The notes under the pieces are model-generated. The model saw only the letters and a list, made by a program, of their open reading frames with translations, ran no database searches and was not told where the DNA came from. From assembly GCA_050084515.1 (NCBI GenBank), contig CM114271.1, forward strand, positions 49,228,001-49,292,000: a DNA stretch of 64,000 nucleotides. The letters run 5' to 3'. Shown here in pieces: positions 35,325 through 45,694 of this stretch. Position 1 is the stretch's first letter. Each line of letters starts with the position of its first letter. The translations under genes were made by a program, and so were the position numbers. The stretch comes from Blasia pusilla (Eukaryota > Marchantiophyta > Marchantiopsida > Blasiales).

Positions 35325-36380
35325 GGCAATCCCTCTGCCTATATGATCCACCACACGTCCAACAAGCCAACCCTTGTCCCTATTGGGAAACATATGTCGG
35401 TACAAGCCATTGCATCATCGGCTTACAATACCCACCCTGCTCTCTAGGCCCATCGGCCCGCTCCCGTGGTACTGGTGCATGCTAGGACACATGTGGGTCT
35501 ACTCCTACTCGTCAACCCGTCGAGTCCCCCAAAAATCCTGTGGTTATATGCTCCTCACTCATGTTGAGCTCTACCCACTCACACAACTCGAAGACCACCT
35601 TCAATGTGGGCTTCTCCGTATGAAGCAACATCGTATCCCAAACTCTCATTTGCAGCTCCTCGTCCAACACCCCGTACCAATACTAACTGACTGTCTCTCA
35701 ATCACCCCATATGTCGCAACGATCAACTTTCGCTTGTGCGTGAACGCCTCCCTTAGACTCTCACCCAATCTCCGCTGAAAATCCTGTAGACTCTTCAGCT
35801 TTTCGGTCCATATGCCTTGGTAGCTCCTCCCCAACTGTCGGAAGAACTCCATTGTAGGACTCAAACTGGATGGTCCTCTACCACGAGAGGTCTCTGCCAC
35901 CTCACCACTCTCACTGCCATGCTCCCTATCTAGTCCCTGGGTTGATGGTGTAGGTCTCTCCGCTCTTACTATCCCATCATACGCCTCGCGGCCTCGCTTG
36001 CGGCTACTAGTGGACACATACCTTGGAGCCTAATACACCCTCCAAGAATTGATCTCTACAGAGTATAGAGATCAAAACTCCATGTAAATATTCATCTGCG
36101 GACCCTCCAAGTGTTGGAAAAATCCCATCCATGCCATAAAAGGGTTGAACCGTGTAGGGGTCCGTATCTCTTGGAAGTCGTATGATGTGTCAAACTCCTG
36201 GATGAAATCCTCAAGATCTATGGTGCCTACCGCACCCAAGAAATGACGCATGCCCCGGCGGCCCATGTCGTCCATCTCTCTCCACGTATCACCATCCCCG
36301 TTTGAGATCTCGTCACCAGACCCGCTGTCTAGTAATGACAATCCAACCATGCATGGGAGTCCGCATGGTTCCTCACTCAA
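35325..36380 (-). pseudogene. Gag region of the same gypsy-like retroelement
   Basis: The frame 36072-36380 ends FNPFMAWMGFFQHLEGPQM, a gag-like segment. The frame 35646-36017 continues it (WTEKLKSLQDFQRRLGESL) and runs on after a frameshift to about 35520. A zinc knuckle at 35325-35364 reads CWTCGGSYRQRDC, with tyrosine where the family has histidine. Stops and shifts separate all pieces. Confidence 0.5.
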
Positions 36381-37570
36381 AACCCCTCAATACCTCACAC
36401 CACTCTGTGTCACTTCACTACCACTACTCGTACTACCCCGTTCTTAAGAACCATGGAAGAACGCCGTGATGATAACCCTATCTCATCCGCTCAAGCACTC
36501 AGACTCACCAAGAGTCCTTCACACTCCTCACTAGCTAACCTATGCTAATGGTGATCCCGTGACAACACACCCAACCTCACGCAACACTCGGGCTCACCAT
36601 GAGCCTCCCAAATAACTCACCTAAGTGACAAACATACTCTCGGGTCATACACACGACCCCAACTCGGCAACTGCCGTTTATCCACCAACATGCTACACAT
36701 GAAAGGAGTCTACACTCGTCACCATTGCTACACCCATCTACCACCAGAAACTACCCGATACCTAGCACTCCCTCAATGACATGAGACAAGTGCAGGAAAA
36801 GGGACTTGAATAGGGAACCTGAACACGCCCTCCAACCTACAACAATGTCAACACTCACTCCTCCATCTGGTGCGGCAACCTCCGTAGCACGACACTCTCC
36901 TCAACCAACACGTCAAACCTTCTGTCAACAAATGCAGACTACCCGCCGCCATCAACACGTGCGTCCCCACCTCTAGCACTCCGTCGTGAACTCTCGGCAT
37001 AGATCACAATCTCACCATCAATCGAGGCTGAGAGCATTAAGTCTCTACATCCCGAATCGTTAAACACCTACCACTCAACTCTGAAAACTCCAACACACGC
37101 CCACTCAATCACGTAGCTATGGTACCACCTAGCTCTGGTGAACCCATCCAACCTGCTCTTTACCACGTCATCCAACCTACCACGTTAAATCTTGACCACG
37201 TAAAAATTTGACCAAGTAGCTGCTCAACCACGTCTGACCTACAACCACACCAACATGGCTACCACATCCAACACCATAGTCCAACCTACTTCATCCTACA
37301 AACTACCACGGCATCCTACTTTGCCCGTCTTTGCACGTTAGCCCCAATCTCTTATGCTCTTTCTGGCCTTCAAGTCCCGAACTCCCGCTACGCAAATTTT
37401 GGTACTCAACTTCGTCCAATGTCTAGTACTCTCCACGGGCCTCATGCCCTATGCAGCCCCGCCTGACCCCTCGGTAGCCTCTACCCGCTTGGGCACGATG
37501 CCCTATGTGGGTGGACCTCCCAAACTTGCCCTCGTCCAGCCCCATACACTCTGCACCAAGGTTTGAGGAG
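36381..37570 (-). other. Probable leader and 5' LTR region of the gypsy-like relic
   Basis: This C-rich stretch has no coding potential. In minus-strand sense TGGTACCATAGCTACG near 37117-37132 resembles a primer-binding site for initiator tRNA-Met and lies upstream of gag, as it should. The LTR itself would then be at about 37133-37570, but I could not match it to a second copy. Confidence 0.3.
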
Positions 37571-39340
37571 GTTTTTTTAGAAATATCGGGCCACTACTAG
37601 TGTTATTCATATTTTATCGGAAGTTAATATTTGGTGCCAGTTGTAGATGGGAGGTTTTTAACTTTCCGACTACCTTTGTGGAAATTAAATTTCTTGTCAG
37701 TAAAAATCCAAAAAAAAATTCCTCCTCTCCTTATTTCTGGGTTTTTTCTCCCCATTCTGGCCAATTTTTGGCATAACTTTGTGAAGCCAGCCAAAAACCA
37801 GCTACGCCTAATTGTCCCAACAAAAATTCCACTAACTCCTTCCATCCTCTAGACCTCTAAAATGCTAAAACCTAAAGTCTGATATCAAATTCTTCCCCTG
37901 AACTAAACTTGCAATCAAACATACAATCTTCTAATGTATTAAAAAAGTCATCCTTGGCAGGAGTTGAACATGACAAAACTCCCACCAGTTGGGAGCCAAG
38001 GATTCTACCCCTCTTGAATACTTGGAGCAATGAGGCTCCAAGTATTAAGAAGGATATTTTCAATGTGAGTTTTCCATATGTGTAGGCCAAATTGGGGAAC
38101 CTTCATATGTTCAAGTCCAAAGGGAGGACTTGCAAAAGCCTTTGTCTAAAGTAGTGTGAATTTATAGATGAAATAGACAACCAAGTCATGAACTCATTTA
38201 AAAAAAGTTTATTGCCAACCATCCCAATCCCACTTGGGAGTGGTTGTGTGGTCTTGATGTATATGTGTGACTGTATTTTGATTTTGAGTGGATCGAATCG
38301 TGTGTTAGGAAGATTGGTGTTGCGTGGTGTGGATTGTATATGCACATAACACTTGCCTCCAAAATAATCAAACTCAAGGGTTGGGTTCCATTTACCCATA
38401 AATTTGGCATGATTTGATTCATATTAGACACATCAAATCAAGTCCTATGTCCACTTCAAATACAATCTTTTTGTATGAGGTAAAGTTCATATACGACTAT
38501 TTTAAGAGGGGTTTCAGTTGGGTTACCAGAAATAAATTACGGTATAGTAGGTTAGATGGAAATGGAGATTATATTCAAATTTTGACAGAAAAAAATATTT
38601 CTAGTCTGTAAGAGAAATTTCATTTTCGTAGGAATCACGGCATGCTAATTAGTTATTCAAAATCCGATCAGAGAAAATCGAGCGCCGAACACATATGACC
38701 AGAACAGAAGTAATTCCAAATTGGAGTAATTGAAATCCTGGAGTTTCACCTATCCTGTCCTAATTCCTCGGGAGTAAAGGAAGCACATGTCTGTTCTTCT
38801 CCTGACTAGACATGTATCTTAAAACTTCGGAGAGTAGAAATCTAATCATTCACATCGGTCTTCAATGAGATCTACGTCCCCCATAAGGCCAAAGACGTGT
38901 TGATGTCAATTATGCACACCTCTCCATTTTCACCTCTTCACAGGAGCACGATTAAACCGAACCAGGAAGGAGAATCTGCTGGAAGCGACGAACCTACACA
39001 CAAAAACTAATCCTAAATTTGTGGAAAGAGAAGAAGAGGGCCCTGGTGGTTGATAGAAATAACAATCACATTCAAATGAGATGCAGAGAAAAGCAGAAGT
39101 CTACGAGATGTGTGCCCAAATTTCACACGCACTTTCAATTCGGAACAGCTTAAAGTGCAATTCGCAATTTATACAGGATTTGGATTACTTTCCAATCCAC
39201 ATGAGACACGCTTGCCTGAGTGCAATATTCGCTCGTCTCCATTAATCCCACACCATGGCGATCTATTTTCGAGAACGTTGAAGTTAAATACAGGTTTAAT
39301 CAATGGTTTGCAAGGATAATCGGGGGTATACTCCCCATGA
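37571..39340. other. Intergenic stretch; dispersed repeat copy 3 at 38200-38362
   Basis: No gene is supported. Positions 38200-38362, read in reverse, match the repeat at 27431 and 28046 (atacaatccacaccacgca, cacacatatacatcaagacc). From about 38640 the base composition becomes like that of the gene pair to the right. Confidence 0.4.
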
Positions 39341-40718
39341 TTACACAGGACGATTAGGAGACTTGTAATCGTAAGCTGGTGTAGGATATCGATTTGGAAC
39401 CCGAGGAGAATCGGAAACTCGAGCTGGAGGTGCAGAGTATCGATTGGGAACCCGAGGAGAATCGGAAACTTGAGCCGGAGGCTGATAGATGTCCACCGGA
39501 GGAGAATTGTAAATATAAGTAGGAGGACTAGGAGAATCGAATGCACGAGGAGGAGACTTGAATTTGAAATCCGGAGGAGGAGGAGAGGTGTAAGGCGGAG
39601 GAGGCGACTTGAATTTGAAATCCGGAGGAGGAGGAGAGGTGTAAGGCGGAGGAGGCGACTTGAATTTGAAATCTGGACGAGGAGGAGAGACGTAAGGGGG
39701 AGGAGGCGACTTGAAGATGAAACCCGGCTGAGGAGGAGAGACGTAAGGGGGAGGAGGCGACTTGAAGATGAAACCCGGCTGAGGAGGAGAGACGTAAGGG
39801 GGAGGAGGCGATTTGAAGATGAAATCCGGCTGAGGAGGAGAGACGTAAGGGGGAGGAGGCGATTTGAAGATGAAATCCGGCTGAGGAGGAAAGACGAAAG
39901 GGGGAGGAGGCGACTTGATGACATCTGCACGAGGAGGAAAGACGAAAGGGGGAGGAGGCGACTTGATGAAATCTGCATGAGGAGGAAAGACGGAAGGGGG
40001 AGGAGGCAACTTGATGAAATCTGGACGAGGAGGAAATACGAGAGGGGGAAGAGGAGGAAATACGAGAGGGGGAAGAGGAGGAAAGACGGAAAGGGGAGGA
40101 GCAGGACTAGTAGAAGCGTGGTCGTGCTGCGGTGCTGGAGCAGGAGGATTCGACAGTAGTGATGTAACTGGCTGGTGCGCTGGTGATTTAGCTCGTGGTG
40201 ATTCTGAAGGTGGAATAAGCTGGGACGCTACATCACACACCAAAAGATTATTAAAAAAACGTCTAAAAGTCAAATTGGTGAAGTTCAAAAAGATTTGTCT
40301 CACGACACCGATCAGCGAATAGGATATCACCTTTGCAAGTCGAGTTGTAGGTCTGTCCACTGGGAATCTTGCCGCATTCATCAGGGAGAGCGCAAAGCTT
40401 TTGAACATCGTACTCCGGGTTCTTCAGAGCAGCCGTATATAAACAATCATAGGAATACTCTCTTACTATGTCACAACATGGAGACCAGAAGAGAGGGCTA
40501 GTAGAAGCTTCTTTCACAATGAAACTTGCACACGCCGCAAAAACAATGATGGAAGCACATTCTTCTGACAAAGATACATGTCTAGAGTTTTGATCTTTTT
40601 CCCATGAATCGGACTCATGGTTCTCTTCCCACGGGAATTCGAAACTGGCTATCCTAATGGAGCAGACAAATAAACATACCAACACCAAGTCAACTTTCCT
40701 CCCCATTGTGCTCATCAA
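39341..40718 (-). CDS. Secreted lipid-transfer-like protein with extensin-like tail
   Basis: Two exons (40331-40718 and 39341-40227) joined over a 103-nt GT-AG intron (AAAG/GTGATA...GATGTAG/CG) give 424 residues in one frame. Residues 1-25 form a signal peptide. Residues 54-128 hold eight cysteines (54, 63, 81, 82, 92, 109, 115, 128) in the lipid-transfer/hybrid-proline-rich fold pattern. The CXC pair is C92-L-Y94, and an extra cysteine appears at 109. Exon 2 encodes a proline-rich tail with about ten units of 16-17 residues built on FKSPPPPYVSPPQP, then two SDSPRVPNRY units. Such tails suggest a cell-wall protein with hydroxyproline glycosylation and tyrosine cross-links. There is no GPI-anchor-like end. 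The gene diverges from the related gene at 41886. The start is the first ATG; another lies at codon 5. Confidence 0.8.
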
Positions 40719-41885
40719 GGAAACTCTCTTTGAGCGACTAGAGATGACTTGAGCGACTAGAGATGAGAAGTTTTGATTGACTAAAGAACTAATCGCAATG
40801 TATATTACTCACGCATCTTTGGGACAAAAAATGTAATCTATTTCAAAATTCTATTGTAAGTATCTGTGCTACAATAGATTTAGTAAGGTAGACTTCAAAA
40901 CGTAATGGATCTGAATTGGAGTGCATGTGAATTTGGGATACTTGAAAATGGAGTGGATCTGAATTGGAGAAGTGCCAAATAGATTCGTATATTTCAAAAC
41001 TGAGTAGATCTCCCCCGGTTTTCAAATTAAAAAGCCGTATACGAAAGTACCAAATCAATCTCGTTTATAAACCTAATTTTCGAATTTCAAACAATATTTA
41101 CAATCCAAATTAATCTTACTGGTAAGACAATTTTGTTTTGTGTTAACCTCTACGAAGATCTCCAAAAACGGTAGGCACCGAAATAGAAGATCTGGTTTCG
41201 CATCCATCGATACAACAGGACGGAGAAAAACAACCGTTTCCCTTAGCACCTCCAATAAAAGCCACAACCACGCCCTAGTTTTTTCGTTGGACGCAGCAAG
41301 GAAATCATGCGGTTAAGTGGTACGGACTAGTCCTCAAACTGGATTCTTGGACAATCAGAAATTAAAGAAAAAGAGAGTTCCACAGGATCTCCGGAAAACG
41401 CCCAAATTCGACGACTATTTAGCGGAGTACTGTCCAAAACTTAACCGATTCGAAGATTTCCTAAACCGGTGTGAAATCAACTAAACATCTTTCTCCAATC
41501 ATTATATATAGAGTGTTGAGCTAGTGAAGCACCAAAAGAATAGAGGAATCGAATAAGATTGGTTAATGTAACTGCAGAAAAGTTGTGTTCAGTTTGGGCT
41601 TATCCTAGTAGCCGTTACTTTTGAGCTCTCACGTAGAGGACGAGAAAAAGTGGTCGAGGCGACTTCGAATTGGAACCCGTTAACCATGATTCCCCATAGG
41701 GCTGCGACTATATATGGGACCCTTGTGCAACCATCAACATTCAACCATCTTCATTCCACTGTTCATTCCTCACCGTCAGAGAGAATTACTATAGCCAGCT
41801 GTTGGCAATCTCATTTCCACTAACGCTTTCTGCCCGAAGTATCCGAAGACTCACGGAGAAAATTTAGCTTTCACCGGCTGAAGGT
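40719..41885. promoter_or_regulatory. Shared upstream region of two divergent lipid-transfer-type genes
   Basis: The 1.17-kb gap holds the promoters of both genes. A TATATAT box at 41709-41715 stands about 170 bp before the rightward ATG. A minus-sense TATACAT near 40799-40805 stands about 80 bp before the leftward ATG. A 17-bp direct repeat, tgagcgactagagatga, lies at 40731-40747 and 40750-40766, within the leftward leader. No other gene is seen between them. Confidence 0.5.
41709..41715 (+). promoter_or_regulatory. TATA box of the rightward lipid-transfer-type gene
   Basis: TATATAT followed by GGGAC lies in the gene's upstream region. Transcription would start near 41740, giving a leader of about 145 nt. 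Confidence 0.5.
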
Positions 41886-42594
41886 ATGGATTCTAAGAGA
41901 CTGCAGTTGGTGCTGCTGCTCGCCGTATGTATGGCTATGGTAGCATTAGGCTCAGCGATCTCGGAAAACCCCGAGGGCGAAGAGGCCCATGCCCCGAATT
42001 GCACTTACGGGATGCCAGCAGGGCCCAAGGACGAATCCGAGCCTACGCCTGATAGGTGCGGCCCGCTTGGGCGTTTCCGCGCATGCGCTCCCTTTGTAGA
42101 GAAGGGCACGAAGAATGAAAGCGCAGTCCCGAGGAGGTGGTACCCGTACTTCTTCCGAATGAGGCACTCTCTCTGTTGTAGACTAGTGAGAGAGGAATCT
42201 TTTGAATGCTTGTGTGATATTGTGACGACGAAATTTTACGATTTCGAGTTGGACGTTCAGAAGGCCCTCGAATTGCCAATGAAGTGTGGCAAGAAGATCC
42301 CAAAAGGACTCATGTGCGATGGTATGTACACTTTATATCTCCGCGTCGATCACTATCCTAGTGCGTTTAGATGTGGCCCGATTCTACCCAGTAGCTATGG
42401 TCACGTTATCGCATTCTAAGTCTGACTGCTAATTTGCATATACCTCAAATGGTTTTGGACATGCTCCTAACAAGCTTAGACGTACGATCCCGAAATTTGG
42501 AATAATACTTTTGATGTGGATCCATCTCACGAAATTCGGGCGCCTGTTTCATGTGCGTGACGCAGGGAAGTTGGTGCCGAGTCCAGCCTTTTGA
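41886..42594 (+). CDS. Secreted lipid-transfer-like (eight-cysteine) protein
   Basis: Unspliced, the ATG at 41886 opens a 177-codon frame. A strong donor (GATG/GTATGT at 42321/42322) lies just after the last motif cysteine, at the same place and phase as the intron of the neighbouring minus-strand gene. Splicing to CGCAG/GG at 42565/42566 would give 154 residues ending KLVPSPAF, and I favour that model. Residues 1-24 are a signal peptide cut after GSA. The eight-cysteine motif is C58, C67, C97-C98, C108-L-C110, C134, C144, with an extra C39. ALELPMKCG before C134 is typical of lipid-transfer proteins, which carry hydrophobic ligands outside the cell. The C67-C97 loop is long (29 residues). 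Confidence 0.75.
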
Positions 42595-42801
42595 AAGAGC
42601 GGACCTCGACAACGTACGGGATCCAGAAATGTGGCGTACTACTTCGTGACAATGCGGGAGCTTAAAGCTTGCGCGGGCTTGCACGTTGTGTTGGAGGTAC
42701 TAGCTAAGTACCAGCCGGAGAGGAAGTGATCTTTTTATAGAACATCTGTTCAGTAACGTACTGAGCGTTTCCTGTATGGATAATTTCCCCAGGAAAAGCT
42801 C

Positions 42802-43107
42802 TCATCTGATGATATAGGTAGGTGCAGAGCACATTAAGAGTTTCTTAGTATTATCGAGTGCTCGTCCGTATACACTGTGTATCCACCCCTGATTTGCACC
42901 TCTGATTTGTCTGAATATATGCTGAGACATTTTCTTTGGAAAAGATTGTGACGATACTTCTGAGGTCCGTGAAGTCGTCGATGAATAGATAGTGCACAGA
43001 ACTTGGAATCCAGTTCCATGTTCCAATAAACGCATCACATGACATCTTCGCTTTGACTCAAGTATCAAGTGAAATATATGTCGAAAATATGCAACACCGT
43101 CTAACAC
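42802..43107 (-). pseudogene. Highly decayed copia integrase relic
   Basis: A minus-strand frame reads SSVHYLFIDDFTDLRSIVTI, then FSKENVSAYI. The FIDDF block and what follows match the catalytic core region of copia integrases (FIDDFSRK...YFLK). Neighbouring frames add a weak GGYT block where D-x-GGEY is expected. Nothing else of the element is visible. It lies close behind the lipid-transfer-type gene. Confidence 0.4.
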
Positions 43108-45505
43108 CTTGGTTATCCACCTGCTAAAACCATTCTGATGGGAAAATGGAACGGTGGAAGAGATTTGTCGAATTACTCTGTTATATCATGTATCTCTAGT
43201 TAGCTAACCGTCCTCCCTGTTCCGCTTCTCTTTCTCCGATCTGCCCTCCAATACCTTGGGTTTTACTGATGCCTTAAATGTGAAGAATTAAAAAAGTCAC
43301 CTTTACCTGAAATGATTCTTACATCGAAATATTGGGAATGTTCAACTCAGCCGATGTTTAAGTTCATTCATGATGAATTAGAAAGTTCAAAGATTCAGAA
43401 TTTGTCGTTCATACTGGAGGATGACTCTTTCAGCCTCCGACCGCAGCGACAGCCAAGGAGTCGTTGATGCAAGAGGACTCCTACCTATTTCTCGCTCAAA
43501 TAATACCAGATAAGCGTCATCTTGTCTCATTGTACCAGGGTTCACAATTTCTGCTGAAACAACGTACCAAAATCATGATAAATCTAGTGACGATGAACTT
43601 GCGTTGTTACACAAGGTAAAGAGGTTCTTTCTGCGGAATTCCATTTCTGATTATGGCAGGTCATCATTGCCGAGATACCGAGGACTCTGGACTATCAGGC
43701 GTTGAGTGGATCAGATCTCACTCTATGGGATTGAATGATAAAGTCCATCTAGTGACATCTTTAGTCGACTTCCTAGAAACACACTTGACGATTTTTAAGT
43801 GTAAACGCTAGTTTATGCACCCTTGGCGAATAGAAACAACCCTACCCCTTACCTTTGCGTTATGAGGTAAGAAAATTCCAAATCCTATTGGTTTGCGGTG
43901 GAGGTTGAGGGTTTTCCACGGTCATGAAGTAAGAGACTGCTGTGAAACAAAGAATGCGTCTCTCCACTGGAGAACGCGCAGGAGAGTATATTCATATTCA
44001 ACTGATCACAGTTCAGGAAGACTCAGAATGTGGCAATCTCAGAAAATCAAAACACAGGGCTCCCAAACAACAGCAGTCAAGATTCAGAAAGAGATACCTG
44101 AGCACACCTCGTAAACTCATTACTGGTAAGTAAATTTCTTGGTCCTCGCACTCTTGAAAACACCACAATCAAGATGATGTGTCTACCTCAGTTCGATGCC
44201 AGCGCAACCTGAGGGTTGTGGCATACTGCGTAGCACAAGTTGTTCAATCTGTCTTAGGAAGCGAATCGTATAAGCCCCCAAAACGCGAAGGATGTCTTAT
44301 ACTTTGACTAAATTTTTTATAAAGGTTGCTTTGTCTCTACATGTGGTTGTCAATAGCAATTTCGGATTCGTGTCCAGGTGGATATTCGTGGTGTCCTGGT
44401 GGCGCACCTATCCAGTCTCCGTACATGACATTTGTAATATCTATTTGACCAGTCCAAATGGTTATTTTTCTTCATGGCTTAAGATGACCCTTCGGAATCA
44501 CATACAAATGAACACGTGCAGGATAAATTATGAAGGTGTTAAATTATGATATCTAAAATTTATATCACATATTCCGTCCAACCAAAGAATCTTATGTCAC
44601 TTAAAATTCAGGATTCCCCACGGTTTCATCTTGTAATCTCCCCCGTCTACGCGTCCCCGCCACCAACCTATCCTACTGCCTAAACCACTTTCATGTTTCC
44701 ATCGTAGGCTATGCTGATTTTGACTTGGGAGGTTTTCAAAAGGCTTTTCTTCATCTCTCTAGTTCATCCTCGGTCAAGGATGGTTTTTGAGCATCTTCTC
44801 CATTGTTTTATCTCGGCACATTCACCAAGTGGTTTTGTCTCTCCATAAAAGATGTGTGCACATATTATGGTAGATAGTCTCTCATTCTCTATCTCTAGGC
44901 TCTTATGGGTTTGTCGATTTTTGGATATGGATAAGCCTTATTCGGATCAACCCCTTGGCTATTGGAGAGGTTTTATGCCGCTTGGTTAGTAGATCCATGT
45001 GGTTGCAATTTTTTCTTCACTTTAGTGCCCACTTATTTCCTCATCAATTTGGAGTGGTGGTTGTGAGGTTGTGGTGCATGGGATTTGCTCCACTTGGGAT
45101 CCACAATTTATCTTTCCTATTTATTTTGGAGGGGTTGGGTTTTCCTCCCCAGTTGCATCTCCTCCAACAACTTTTTTGGGGAGTTGGGCATTGGTAGCAT
45201 GGATTAATTATGGCCTGAAGGTTTCTCCAAGGAGATACACCTATATATTTTGATGGATTGTGTTGTCTATGTAGAGGAGGAGGACCTGTTATTTCAACAA
45301 AAACTGCACAATCTCTTCTTTCTCTTGCTGCATAAAAAATTCTAGCCCCTTTCATTGAATTGATTACGGAAGGGCTTGATCAAATTGAAAAGCACATCTA
45401 TGAGAATTTGTACCAAATCAAAATTTCCACCATTCTCCGAGGCATCCTCTAACACTCATCGAGCTCGGTTGTGTTCATGTGCGGGTACCAGAGCGGGGGC
45501 ATAGC
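43108..45505. other. Stretch without a supported gene
   Basis: Short plus-strand frames (43893-44133, 44292-44549, 44955-45197) show no recognisable motif and no consistent splice structure. Composition is host-like up to about 44.2 kb and T-rich after that. Confidence 0.3.
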
Positions 45506-45694
45506 TTACTGAAAATCTTGATATTCTTCCATTTCGTCTGCATCGAAGTATATTCTCGGCAGCTTTACGGTTACGCCTTGGACTTCCCCATCCTTCTCTC
45601 TTAGGTATGCTGAATTGCATATGCAGGGATCCCATTCATGCAAAGAGTATCCATATTCTACCATATGCACATAGTGGAGAACAAATGGCCACAC
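45506..45694 (-). pseudogene. Unrecognised exon-like ORF
   Basis: The frame reads like real protein (YGYSLHEWDPCICNSAYLRE, then EVQGVTVKLPRIYFDADEME). It is open upstream of its first ATG for some distance. TTTTCA/GTAAGC at its end could be a splice donor. I cannot name the family and found no partner exon. It may be a relic of a host gene or of a transposon. Confidence 0.2.

Noticed and set aside
39470-40159. 229-codon arginine-rich plus-strand frame opposite the proline-rich exon
   Set aside because: It is the antisense of the KSPPPPYVSPP repeats, whose codons give RRRR-type text in reverse. The minus-strand gene has a signal peptide, domain and splice sites.
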